NCBI RefSeq assembly: GCF_002251435.1
Contig: NZ_NPJI01000034.1
Coordinates: 62,001 to 126,000, forward strand
Reading direction: 5' to 3'
DNA from: Prevotella sp. P2-180
GTDB taxonomy: Bacteria > Bacteroidota > Bacteroidia > Bacteroidales > Bacteroidaceae
Length of the DNA: 64,000 nt
Position 1 is the stretch's first letter, and the number at the start of each line of letters is the position of its first letter. A program made the translations under genes and the position numbers. The notes beneath the pieces are model-generated. The model worked only from the letters and a program-made list of their open reading frames with translations, was not told the DNA's origin and searched no databases. Positions 8,429 through 16,887 of the stretch are shown one piece after another.

Positions 8429-10894
8429 ATGAAGATACATATACATAATATATTTGCATACATACTGACAGCACTTCTCATGAACGTTTGTCTGTCGTCG
8501 TATGGAAAGACAGACAACAAGTCTTTCCGGATAATCAATGCATCACATGGTCTTGCCGACAATAGTGCACAGACTATTCACTGCACCTATTCAGGACGTA
8601 TCATTATTACAAGTCTTGGTCATATCAATATCTATGATGGTGGATATTTCGCTTATATACCGGAAAAGAAATCTCAATCGGCATATTACCTCCAGAATTA
8701 TTTTGGCAATTATCACCTGTATTTCGACAACTGTCATCATCTTTGGCTGAAGGACAAACACAAGGTGAAGTGCGTAGACATGATGACTGAGTCATACCTT
8801 GACGACGTAAAACCTTTGTTCTTAAAAGAAAATGTGGAAGGCAACGTCGACGACTTGTTTGTTGACTCTGAAGGTAGGGTGTGGCTTTCTACTGAAGGGC
8901 TGATTGTGGCCGAAGCTCGCAAATACCAAATAAGAATCAATCCCGACAAGTCGCTTCAGGATTTAGAAGTGATAGAACATGAATTGTATTTATTCTACGA
9001 TGATGGCTCGTTGGAAATACATAAGCTGAAAGACGGAACGCTTATCTCTTCAAGCGTGGCTTATGACAGAGAATGCCAGAAAAACTACAACAAGTCCACT
9101 GTCATGCTTCGTACATTGAATGGTTTTTTTCAAATACGTAACGGCTCTGGAAAGTCTATTCTTCTGTTCTACAATATCGAAACTAAGTCTTGGACCGAGC
9201 TGATGAGACAAGACTATAGTCTTAATAACATGACCATACACAATGAAGTGCTATATATTGCATGCGCTTACGGATACTGGACCTACGATCTTAAATCCAA
9301 ACAACTCGAACATTTTGATGAAATAACACTTAATGATGGGCGAAAACTTATTACTGACATCAATACGCTTGAGTTTGACCGACAAGGCGGTATGTGGGCT
9401 GGCACAGAAAAGCGTGGCGTGCTATATTCAAAACCTCGATTGACTCCTTTCGATACCTACGGATGGGATAATCCAAGGGCCATAGAGTTGTCTGCATTGA
9501 TGGACAAAATGATTGACTCTTCTGATGATGTGTATGAAAGCGGAGTGTATGCACGGTTTGTCGACAGCAGAGGATGGAGGTGGAAAGGAGAAAGAACCGG
9601 ACTCTCTTTTGAGAAACCTGGAGACCCAAACACATATGTCGTGCCAAAAACTGTCGGTCTGCTCAACAATATTGCACATTGCATTATTGAAGACAACAAT
9701 CATAATATTTGGATTGGTACAAGCAACGGCATCGCTGTTATTTTTATCAAAGACGGAAAGGTGAGCCATGCTATCAGCTTTAACGAAAACGACAACGTGC
9801 CGATAGAGTCGTTTACAGACGGAAGGTGCTATAAATTGCCTAACGGAAATATCGTTATGCAGTCTATTGACCATGTGGTAGAGTTTCGTCCAAAGACCTT
9901 TATTACTGACAACGATAATTTCATCCTCCTTTACCCAAAGTTTGTAAGACTTATGGTAAACGGAAATGTTGTGAATGCCGGCACTAAGGTCGACGGAGAA
10001 GTGATTATCAACCAGGCTGTGTCGCGAACAAAACACATCGATCTCGAATATCTTTCGAAAACCATCAACCTGACATTCTCTGCCCTAAACTATTTCAGAC
10101 CTTTACAGACATATTATCGTGTCAGGGTGCTTGGCACAGAAGATGATAAATGGAAATCATACTCTTACTTCAATTCTGACGGATTGGTTGACTCCAAGGG
10201 CTTGTTACACCTTCCTCTTGTAGGACTGGAACCTGGAAAATACACCATAGAGGTTCAGGTTTCGATGTTTCCAGACAAATGGCCCACACCACCATTGCAA
10301 ATTTCAGTTAACGTCCATCAGCCATGGTGGCAGACCACTGGATTGTATATCATGCTCTTCCTGCTAATAGTTGTTTTGTCGGTGGTCAATTTCATTTCTT
10401 ATACGAAAAACAACAAGTTGAGAATTAAGTGCAACCTTGGTGAGTTTGAACTCGTAAAACAACTTAACGCCTTCCTAAAACGCAGCGATACATATATCGA
10501 CGAGATACAAGTGCCAAGCCGTGATGAGTTTTTTGGCGGCAGCGAGGAAATGAATGCGTTGATGAATGAGAAATTTATCAAGGCCCTAATTGAACTGAAA
10601 CCTTACTTGGAGAAGGGTGATGTAAACCATAAGATTTTAAAGGACGTAAGTGCCAACCAAGGCCTCGACATTCTTGAGTTCTACGACCTCGTATCTGCAA
10701 ACATCAATAAGAATCCGCGCTTGTATGTTCGTGCGTTGAGACTTAGAAATGGTGCCGAGATGCTTGAAAAGTCTATGAAGAATGTTGACGATATTGCAAG
10801 TGATTGTAAGTTTGTGTCTACCAACTTCTTCATCAAATGTTTTAAGGCCCGATATGGTTATACTCCCGACGAATACCGTCGTCATCTGAGTTGA
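8429..10894 (+). CDS. Membrane-spanning ligand sensor with C-terminal AraC-type DNA-binding domain
   Basis: 821 residues. A signal/anchor segment (ILTALLMNVCLSSYG) comes first. A beta-propeller-like region follows, with repeats such as LFVDSEGRVWLST, EFDRQGGMWAGT and IIEDNNHNIWIGT (two-component-regulator-propeller type), then a Y_Y_Y-like domain (YRVRVLGTEDDKWKSYSYFN, LPLVGLEPGKYTIEVQ). One transmembrane helix (~residues 639-660, GLYIMLFLLIVVLSVVNF) leads to an AraC-type helix-turn-helix end (VDDIASDCKFVSTNFFIKCFKA, YTPDEYRRHL). It resembles Bacteroidota hybrid two-component sensors but lacks histidine kinase and receiver domains, so sensing and DNA binding appear joined directly. Target unknown; no polysaccharide-utilisation genes are adjacent. 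Confidence 0.82.
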   Translation: MKIHIHNIFAYILTALLMNVCLSSYGKTDNKSFRIINASHGLADNSAQTIHCTYSGRIIITSLGHINIYDGGYFAYIPEKKSQSAYYLQNYFGNYHLYFDNCHHLWLKDKHKVKCVDMMTESYLDDVKPLFLKENVEGNVDDLFVDSEGRVWLSTEGLIVAEARKYQIRINPDKSLQDLEVIEHELYLFYDDGSLEIHKLKDGTLISSSVAYDRECQKNYNKSTVMLRTLNGFFQIRNGSGKSILLFYNIETKSWTELMRQDYSLNNMTIHNEVLYIACAYGYWTYDLKSKQLEHFDEITLNDGRKLITDINTLEFDRQGGMWAGTEKRGVLYSKPRLTPFDTYGWDNPRAIELSALMDKMIDSSDDVYESGVYARFVDSRGWRWKGERTGLSFEKPGDPNTYVVPKTVGLLNNIAHCIIEDNNHNIWIGTSNGIAVIFIKDGKVSHAISFNENDNVPIESFTDGRCYKLPNGNIVMQSIDHVVEFRPKTFITDNDNFILLYPKFVRLMVNGNVVNAGTKVDGEVIINQAVSRTKHIDLEYLSKTINLTFSALNYFRPLQTYYRVRVLGTEDDKWKSYSYFNSDGLVDSKGLLHLPLVGLEPGKYTIEVQVSMFPDKWPTPPLQISVNVHQPWWQTTGLYIMLFLLIVVLSVVNFISYTKNNKLRIKCNLGEFELVKQLNAFLKRSDTYIDEIQVPSRDEFFGGSEEMNALMNEKFIKALIELKPYLEKGDVNHKILKDVSANQGLDILEFYDLVSANINKNPRLYVRALRLRNGAEMLEKSMKNVDDIASDCKFVSTNFFIKCFKARYGYTPDEYRRHLS

Positions 10895-12129
10895 CGATAG
10901 CCTACCAACTGCCAATATCGTTCGCCCGATGGCTTGTAATATACGTATGCTTGATAGCTGTTTTCTGTCTCATGGAAGTTGCCTTCAGTTGCAAGCAGCT
11001 CTTCTTCCCCATCTGTACCTATCGTAAGGTACTGAAATGAATAGTAGCCTTGCTTTTGCAGTATCGATAGGGTATAGCATTTCTGTTCGTCGTCCCATAT
11101 GGCAACATATTTGTTTTTGTCGGCATGGGTTGTCCATTTCCCGTCTACAACCACGTGTCGGTTTATTTGCCGTTTGGTTGAAAGTCTATAGTTTACATAC
11201 ACATAGTCACTACAGATGTCGTTGTCTATATTGTCGCTGTTTCTTATGTAAAAGGCGCCGTCGGCATCTTCGTCATATATGTAGTTCTGGCGAGGCATGG
11301 AGATATATGGGTATGCTTGGTAGTTATGTCCGTCCCAGCTTATTTCTTCTATTCCCATGGTGGTGTGTGATAGAGAGAGCACCTCGTATTTCCTGTATTC
11401 GTTGCCTCCGTCGAATATGAGTTTACGGTTGTGTTGCCATGTGAGACTCTCTGGTGTTTTCATGTCGGGCTCGACATTTACGCGCTTCGTTGACTCCCTG
11501 TCGTTTTGTGTCACTATTGTATATAGTTGCTCTTCGCTGTTTGTCACTCTCAATCCATTGAAGTTCACTGCCATTGACAGTTGTTGATGACTTTTGTTTA
11601 CATCGATGTCTGTGTTTGTCCTCATTTCCATTCTCAACGTCATTTTGGGATCGACCATCATAAAGCGAGCCTCAAGGAGACGTTCTCCTGTGTCGTCGTC
11701 AGTCACGGTCACAAGATAGTTGCCGCTGAGTTTCAGTTGACATTGTTCGTTGGGTATGCTGAAATGATAATGTGTAAATAAAACCGTAGTGTTTATGGAG
11801 TTGGAATAGTTGTCTATCACGTTGTCGTTGAATCCCTCAAGATAGTCGCTTTCAAGCAGTTCGGCGCTAGGGGTCCAGTCGGGGTTGCAGTGGGTAATGT
11901 GGTAAGTTAGGCGTCGTGTTTCGTGCGACATCTCGTCAAAGCCTATCCTCACAGTCTGTCCTTTGCCCATAGTGACTACTGTCGGCGATAGGAAGTCGTT
12001 GTCTACCATCACCTGTAGCGTATTGATATTGTTGCTATATATAGTTCCGTTGGCTACGCAATACGTTGAAGTCAGGAATGCGGAATTGACTATAGCAAAC
12101 TTTATGTATTTGTATAATTCTTTCACCAT
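10882..12129 (-). CDS. Type IX secretion system plug protein (DUF5103)
   Basis: 415 residues from the ATG at 12129 (MVKELYKY). It has an N-terminal signal-like segment, then the DUF5103 features: LQVMVDNDFLSPTVVTMGKGQTVRIGFDEM, the R-R-L-T-Y-H-I-T-H-C-N-P-D-W motif, YHFSIPNEQ, and a C-terminal half with AYVYYKPSGERYWQLVGY. The family plugs the extracellular or periplasmic side of the SprA-type translocon in the type IX system. The product is therefore expected at the outer membrane; other T9SS genes are not in the window. Its 3' end overlaps the convergent sensor gene by 13 bp. Confidence 0.8.
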   Translation of the reverse strand: MVKELYKYIKFAIVNSAFLTSTYCVANGTIYSNNINTLQVMVDNDFLSPTVVTMGKGQTVRIGFDEMSHETRRLTYHITHCNPDWTPSAELLESDYLEGFNDNVIDNYSNSINTTVLFTHYHFSIPNEQCQLKLSGNYLVTVTDDDTGERLLEARFMMVDPKMTLRMEMRTNTDIDVNKSHQQLSMAVNFNGLRVTNSEEQLYTIVTQNDRESTKRVNVEPDMKTPESLTWQHNRKLIFDGGNEYRKYEVLSLSHTTMGIEEISWDGHNYQAYPYISMPRQNYIYDEDADGAFYIRNSDNIDNDICSDYVYVNYRLSTKRQINRHVVVDGKWTTHADKNKYVAIWDDEQKCYTLSILQKQGYYSFQYLTIGTDGEEELLATEGNFHETENSYQAYVYYKPSGERYWQLVGYRQLR

Positions 12130-12158
12130 AATTCGTATATAGTTAGTTTCTTCCTTTT

Positions 12159-12166
12159 CAAACATA
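12159..12166 (-). promoter_or_regulatory. -7 box of the T9SS plug gene
   Basis: TATGTTTG on the minus strand, about 30 bp before the ATG at 12129. Confidence 0.5.
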
Positions 12167-12192
12167 TGTTATCAAGGTTAAGAAATGATGTC

Positions 12193-13419
12193 TTATTCGA
12201 TAAACATTGTCTCGTCCATTTCAGCCAGTGACTTTTTCTTTTTGTTTTCCTTTGCGCCAGCCTTTATCAGATTGCGTGCTGCAGTGATGATGCTTGGTCC
12301 GCTTTCCGAAGTGGTGATTTTCAGTTTTCCCATTCTTTTTATGGTTTCATTCATGCTTGCTTCTACATCCATAAACCTGATACCGAAGTCCTGCACCCTT
12401 TCCACCACAATGTTTGCGGCATCCATCATAGCCTGCTGGTTGGTGAGCTGTCTCACCTGAGTCCACATCATTTCCAGTACTCTAAGGTTCATATACATAG
12501 TTTGCGGTCCAAGTATCAGCACTCCGTCGTCATAAGCTTCACGCCATAGTGTGTCGTCGTTGAGCAATGCGAGGTTGAGTGCTCCTTCAATCGGCACATA
12601 CATTATTGCGAAGTTCAGGCGGTTGTATCCGTTAGGCAGGTAATTTGTATATTCCTTTTTCGCCAATCGTTTCACTTGCGCTCTTACGCTCATGAGATGC
12701 TGACGGAGCCATTCTTTTTTCTGTTCACTGCCATCTTCGGCATTCATATATTTCTCGTATGCAGTGAGTGACATCTTCGAGTCTACCACCACATGGCGAT
12801 TGTTTGGGAAATGGAGGATGAAGTCGGGGATAAGTCCCTTGCCGTCGTCGCCCTTAGCCTTGCTTCCGGCCTTATCTTTCAGCGTCTCCTGAGTGTCAAA
12901 CTGCTCACCCTCTTTCAGTTCCATATCTTCGAGCAGTTGTTTGAGCTTCAGTTCGCCGAAGTTGCCCTGCACCTTCACTTCTCCAGTCAGTGCCCTTGTA
13001 AGGCGGTCTGCCGTCTCACCCAGTGCAATGCTTTTCTGCATGTTTATCTTAATGGTTTCGTCAAGACGCGCCAACGCTTCATACTGTTGTTTTTTCGAAT
13101 TGTCGAAAGCCTCCTGCATGTCTTTCAGACTTTTCTGCAGCGGGTCAATAATCTTCGATACCTGTTCACTGTTTCTTTCCCCCAGCTCATCTTGTCTTTT
13201 TTTTAGCACTTCCTCCGAGGTGGCCACCATCTGCTGCCTAATCATTGCAAGCTGGTCTTCCACCTGTTTTCTGTTCATCTCCTTTAGCACGTCGAGCTGT
13301 CTGCCGTAAGCGTCTTTTATCTCGCTTATCCTTCGTTCCTGCGATGTCTTGCCAATGTAGTAGCCCACATAGGCCATTAAAGCCATACCAGCTACAGCTA
13401 TTAAAAAAAGTATTGTCAT
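12193..13419 (-). CDS. rmuC: DNA recombination protein RmuC
   Basis: 408 residues: N-terminal membrane anchor (ILFLIAVAGMALMAYVGYYIG), a long coiled coil (residues ~35-150, many K, E and Q), then the PD-(D/E)XK-type RmuC core. Core motifs seen are NFGELKLKQLLEDMEL, IPDFILHFPNNRHVVVDSKMSLTAYEKY (D and the DSK catalytic pair), and FAIMYVPIEGAL. RmuC limits rearrangements at inverted repeats by an unknown nuclease-like action. Stands alone on the minus strand behind its own -7 box. Confidence 0.93.
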   Translation of the reverse strand: MTILFLIAVAGMALMAYVGYYIGKTSQERRISEIKDAYGRQLDVLKEMNRKQVEDQLAMIRQQMVATSEEVLKKRQDELGERNSEQVSKIIDPLQKSLKDMQEAFDNSKKQQYEALARLDETIKINMQKSIALGETADRLTRALTGEVKVQGNFGELKLKQLLEDMELKEGEQFDTQETLKDKAGSKAKGDDGKGLIPDFILHFPNNRHVVVDSKMSLTAYEKYMNAEDGSEQKKEWLRQHLMSVRAQVKRLAKKEYTNYLPNGYNRLNFAIMYVPIEGALNLALLNDDTLWREAYDDGVLILGPQTMYMNLRVLEMMWTQVRQLTNQQAMMDAANIVVERVQDFGIRFMDVEASMNETIKRMGKLKITTSESGPSIITAARNLIKAGAKENKKKKSLAEMDETMFIE

Positions 13420-13446
13420 ATTCCTGTCTGTTTTTTTTTAGTTTTG

Positions 13447-13454
13447 CAAATGTA
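13447..13454 (-). promoter_or_regulatory. -7 box of rmuC
   Basis: TACATTTG on the minus strand, ~28 bp before the start at 13419. Confidence 0.6.
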
Positions 13455-13475
13455 GCAAAAAAGCGACCTGTAACC

Positions 13476-13521
13476 AAAGAAAAACCTCTGCGTTAAAGTC
13501 AATGACTAAAACACAGAGGCC
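13476..13521 (-). terminator. Terminator of the NifU-like/GGGtGRT operon
   Basis: Minus-strand stem CCTCTGTG/CGCAGAGG (8 bp with one G-T pair) around a ~21-nt loop, followed by TTTTTCTTT. Confidence 0.7.
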
Positions 13522-13563
13522 TTTATTTCGTGTATCAACTCGTCGAATAGTCGATGAGTCAAC

Positions 13564-14577
13564 TTACTTCTTATTAATAGCCATGTCTACTGTTACGGCA
13601 ACGGCTACTGTAGCACCTACCATAGGGTTGTTACCCATACCAAGGAAGCCCATCATCTCAACGTGAGCAGGTACAGAAGAAGAACCGGCAAACTGAGCGT
13701 CAGAGTGCATGCGGCCGAGAGTATCGGTCATACCGTATGAAGCTGGACCTGCCGCCATGTTGTCTGGGTGGAGTGTACGACCTGTACCACCACCAGAAGC
13801 CACTGAGAAATAAGGCTTTCCTGCGAGCACACGTTCCTTCTTGTAAGTACCGGCTACTGGGTGCTGGAAGCGGGTTGGGTTTGTTGAGTTACCTGTGATA
13901 GATACGTCAACATCTTCAAGCCAGTTGATGGCAACACCTTCGCGAACATCATCGGCACCATAGCAGTTTACCTTGGCACGAGGTCCGTCAGAATAAGCTA
14001 TGCGGTTTACCACCTCTACCTTACCTGTATAGTAGTCAAACTTGGTCTGTACGTATGTGAAACCATTGATACGGCTGATAATCATGGCAGCATCTTTGCC
14101 TAATCCGTTGAGGATGCAACGTAGAGGATTCTTACGCACCTTGTTAGCCATCTCTGCAATCTTGATGGCACCCTCAGCGGCAGCGAAAGACTCGTGACCG
14201 GCGAGGAAAGCGAAGCACTGTGTATCCTCACGAAGCAGACGTGCAGCGAGGTTACCATGTCCGATACCTACCTTACGGTCATCGGCCACAGAACCAGGAA
14301 TGCAGAACGACTGAAGACCGATACCGATTGCCTCAGCAGCCTCAGCAGCACTCTTTACACCTTTCTTGATAGCTATTGCAGCACCGCAAACGTAAGCCCA
14401 CTTGGCATTCTCAAAGCAGATACCCTGAGTGTCCTCACAAATTTTATAAGGATCTACACCTGCGTTTTCGCAAATCTGATTAGCCTCTTCAATATCCTTG
14501 ATACCGTTTTCGTTAAGAGCGGCGATAACCTGCTTGATACGACGCTCCTGGCTTTCGAATTTCACTTCTCTAATCAT
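13564..14577 (-). CDS. GGGtGRT-family protein
   Basis: 337 residues carrying the family's namesake motif GGGTGRT (about residues 257-263, in SVASGGGTGRTLHPDN). Other conserved stretches are IREVKFESQERRIKQVI, IPGSVADDRKVGIGHGNLAARLLRE, and the Gly/Ala-rich end (MMGFLGMGNNPMVGATVAVAV). The biochemical function is not established. It lies 12 bp downstream of a NifU-like scaffold gene with no terminator between, so it probably works with iron-sulfur cluster assembly or repair (inference from pairing). Confidence 0.85.
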   Translation of the reverse strand: MIREVKFESQERRIKQVIAALNENGIKDIEEANQICENAGVDPYKICEDTQGICFENAKWAYVCGAAIAIKKGVKSAAEAAEAIGIGLQSFCIPGSVADDRKVGIGHGNLAARLLREDTQCFAFLAGHESFAAAEGAIKIAEMANKVRKNPLRCILNGLGKDAAMIISRINGFTYVQTKFDYYTGKVEVVNRIAYSDGPRAKVNCYGADDVREGVAINWLEDVDVSITGNSTNPTRFQHPVAGTYKKERVLAGKPYFSVASGGGTGRTLHPDNMAAGPASYGMTDTLGRMHSDAQFAGSSSVPAHVEMMGFLGMGNNPMVGATVAVAVTVDMAINKK

Positions 14578-14589
14578 ATATGTTCCTCC

Positions 14590-15291
14590 TTATTCTTTAC
14601 GTGGGTCAATACTCTTAACAACTCCCTGCTCGGCCTTGGTGCGTCCGTAAGAGCCTGTGAACTTCTTCACTGCCTCATTGGCATCCATACCAGCCTTGAT
14701 GGCTTCCATCATCTTGCCGAGGTGAACATACTCGTAGCCGCAAACCTGGCTGTCCTTGTCGAGGAACATCTTGGTGATGTAACCCTCGGTAAGCTCAAGG
14801 TAGCGTGTACCCTTGGCTACTGTGCCATAGAGCGTACCAGTCTGGCTACGCAGACCCTTACCGAGGTCCTCAAGTCCGGCACCGATAACGAGTCCGTCCT
14901 CTGAGAAAGCACTCTGTGAACGACCATAGACAATCTGCAGGAACAGTTCACGCATGGCAGTGTTGATGGCATCGCAAACGAGGTCTGTGTTCAGAGCCTC
15001 AAGAATGGTCTTGCCAGGAAGGATCTCAGAAGCCATGGCAGCTGAATGTGTCATACCTGTACAACCAATTGTCTCTACAAGACACTCTTGGATGATGCCC
15101 TCCTTGATGTTCAGTGAAAGCTTGCAAGCTCCCTGCTGAGGTGCACACCAACCCACACCGTGGGTATAACCAGAGATGTCCTTAATCTCTTTTGCCTGAA
15201 TCCATTTTCCCTCTTCAGGAATTGGTGCTGGTCCATGGTTTGGACCCTTTGCAACAACGCACATGTTGTTGACTTCGTTAGAATACTGCAT
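14590..15291 (-). CDS. NifU-like iron-sulfur cluster assembly scaffold protein
   Basis: 233 residues. The NifU/IscU-like fold is suggested by KLSLNIKEGIIQECLVETIGCTGMTHSAAMASEIL, with candidate ligand cysteines in GWCAPQQGACK, IGCTG and DLVCDAI. The C-terminal part (DKDSQVCGYEYVHLGKMMEAIKAG) is a family extension. First gene of a two-gene operon with the GGGtGRT protein; a strong -7 box lies about 55 bp upstream. Both genes have regular codon use, suggesting core genome. Confidence 0.82.
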   Translation of the reverse strand: MQYSNEVNNMCVVAKGPNHGPAPIPEEGKWIQAKEIKDISGYTHGVGWCAPQQGACKLSLNIKEGIIQECLVETIGCTGMTHSAAMASEILPGKTILEALNTDLVCDAINTAMRELFLQIVYGRSQSAFSEDGLVIGAGLEDLGKGLRSQTGTLYGTVAKGTRYLELTEGYITKMFLDKDSQVCGYEYVHLGKMMEAIKAGMDANEAVKKFTGSYGRTKAEQGVVKSIDPRKE

Positions 15292-15344
15292 ATTCTTCTG
15301 TGTTTATTTAAAAATGAATAATAAATACTTGCTTTAAAGCACTG

Positions 15345-15352
15345 CAAAAGTA
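15345..15352 (-). promoter_or_regulatory. -7 box of the NifU-like/GGGtGRT operon
   Basis: TACTTTTG on the minus strand, 54 bp before the start at 15291. Confidence 0.6.
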
Positions 15353-15409
15353 ATATTTTTTTTTGATATAATACCTATTTTTGGGTATCATTTTTAACTC
15401 TTTAACGCT

Positions 15410-16102
15410 TTATAGGTAGAATTTACCTGTTATGGCTTGATAATCCTCTCCTCCTACCACTATTATTTCTTCTCTTAGTCCTCCTGCCTTCCTGCCAAAT
15501 TCCATCATCACTCGCTTTGGTGGCTTGCCTTCTTTGGTCTTTACATAGCATTGTCTTTGCAAACTAAGTCCATTGAATATTGCTTCAGACTCCATCTTCC
15601 CTTTACTGTCTGCCGGTACTATCACCGCCAGTATTCCGTCGTCATAGAGCAATCGGCTTGTCTTGCGGGCTATATCGGCAAAGGTGAGCGTTGTGGTGTG
15701 GCGGGCTATGGTGCGGTTAGTGTTTGGACTCTTTAGCGAATCGGTGAAAAACGGCGGGTTGCATACTATCAAGTCATACAGCTCTGTTTCTCCCATATCC
15801 TGAAGTGCCATAGCTTGTGAACTTAACCGTTTGCTGAATGGTGACAACCTGAAGTTGTCGCTTGCCTGTTCTGCCGCTTCTGCGTCTATGTCTATGGCTG
15901 TGACTATAGCATTTGGAAACCTCTGGGCTATGAACAATGATATCAGTCCTGTGCCAGTGCCTATGTCCAGCACCCTCATGCAGGCATCAGCCTTTCTGCT
16001 GCATGCCCATGAGCCTAGCAAAACTCCGTCGGTGCCCACTTTCATGGCACAACGGTCTTGTCTTATGGCAAAATGTCTGAATCTGAATTCGTCTTTACCC
16101 AT
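15410..16102 (-). CDS. trmN6: tRNA1(Val) (adenine37-N6)-methyltransferase
   Basis: 230-residue SAM-dependent methyltransferase. SAM motif VLDIGTGTGLISLFIAQR, acidic loop IDIDAEA, and the N6-adenine signature NPPF (IVCNPPFFTDS). The start FRFRHFAIRQDRCAMKVGTDGVLLG matches YfiC/TrmN6 proteins, which methylate A37 of tRNA-Val. The ATG at 16102 (MGKDEF) fits the family and avoids overlapping kdsB; an upstream ATG at 16132 is possible. Last gene of the rlmD-porin-kdsB-trmN6 run. Confidence 0.9.
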   Translation of the reverse strand: MGKDEFRFRHFAIRQDRCAMKVGTDGVLLGSWACSRKADACMRVLDIGTGTGLISLFIAQRFPNAIVTAIDIDAEAAEQASDNFRLSPFSKRLSSQAMALQDMGETELYDLIVCNPPFFTDSLKSPNTNRTIARHTTTLTFADIARKTSRLLYDDGILAVIVPADSKGKMESEAIFNGLSLQRQCYVKTKEGKPPKRVMMEFGRKAGGLREEIIVVGGEDYQAITGKFYL

Positions 16103-16118
16103 ATTGTAACTTTGGTTA

Positions 16119-16868
16119 TCAGTGTTCGGCACCCGTCAAAAATGCCTCTGCCCTTACCAGATCTTCAGGTGTGTCTATGCCTACGGTCTCCACGTCGGTA
16201 AGTCCCACTTTTATCCTGTATCCGTTTTCAAGCCATCTCAGCTGTTCGAGGCTTTCCGCCTTTTCCAGTTCGCCTTGCGGCAGTTGTGTCACTTCTTTTA
16301 GCACGTTGCGTCGGTAGGCGTATAGTCCTATATGTTTTAGGAAAGGGTAGGAGAAGGGCCATTCTTTTTCATCCTTGCCTCTTACAAATGGAATGATGCT
16401 TCTACTGAAATACATGGCATATCCTCTCTTATCGACTACTATCTTCGGCGAGTTCGGGTTGCTTACTGCATCCATGTCGTTGCCGAATGGCTTTCCTAAT
16501 GTGGCTATCTCTGTCGACGGGTCGTCGAAACAGTCACACACGGTCTTTATCTGAGAAGCCTGAATAAACGGTTCGTCTCCCTGGACGTTGATTACCACGT
16601 CAAAGTCGCCGCCTATTTTCTCTATGGCTTCCTCTATGCGGTCGGTACCGCTCTTATGGTCGTTGCGTGTCATCACCGCCTTGCCGCCGAAGTCTTTCAC
16701 TGCGTTGAATATCCTTTCGTCGTCGGTGGCAACCCATGTCTCTTCTATTATGCCACTCACCTTCTCGTATACCCTCTGTATCACACTTTTACCACAGAGA
16801 AGGGCCAACGGCTTGCCGGGAAACCGTGTTGAAGCGTATCTTGCAGGAATTATAGATATAAATTTCAT
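16119..16868 (-). CDS. kdsB: 3-deoxy-manno-octulosonate cytidylyltransferase (CMP-Kdo synthetase)
   Basis: 249 residues. Activates Kdo with CTP for the lipopolysaccharide inner core. Motifs: IIPARYASTRFPGKPL at the N-terminus (nucleotide binding), VATDDERI, MTRNDHKSGTDRI, VINVQGDEPFI and HIGLYAYRR. The ATG at 16868 (MKFISIIPA) is the family start; the longer ORF adds 11 unrelated residues. 19 bp after the upstream porin stop and 16 bp before trmN6. Confidence 0.95.
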   Translation of the reverse strand: MKFISIIPARYASTRFPGKPLALLCGKSVIQRVYEKVSGIIEETWVATDDERIFNAVKDFGGKAVMTRNDHKSGTDRIEEAIEKIGGDFDVVINVQGDEPFIQASQIKTVCDCFDDPSTEIATLGKPFGNDMDAVSNPNSPKIVVDKRGYAMYFSRSIIPFVRGKDEKEWPFSYPFLKHIGLYAYRRNVLKEVTQLPQGELEKAESLEQLRWLENGYRIKVGLTDVETVGIDTPEDLVRAEAFLTGAEH

Positions 16869-16887
16869 AATCAGATAGTTATTATCG

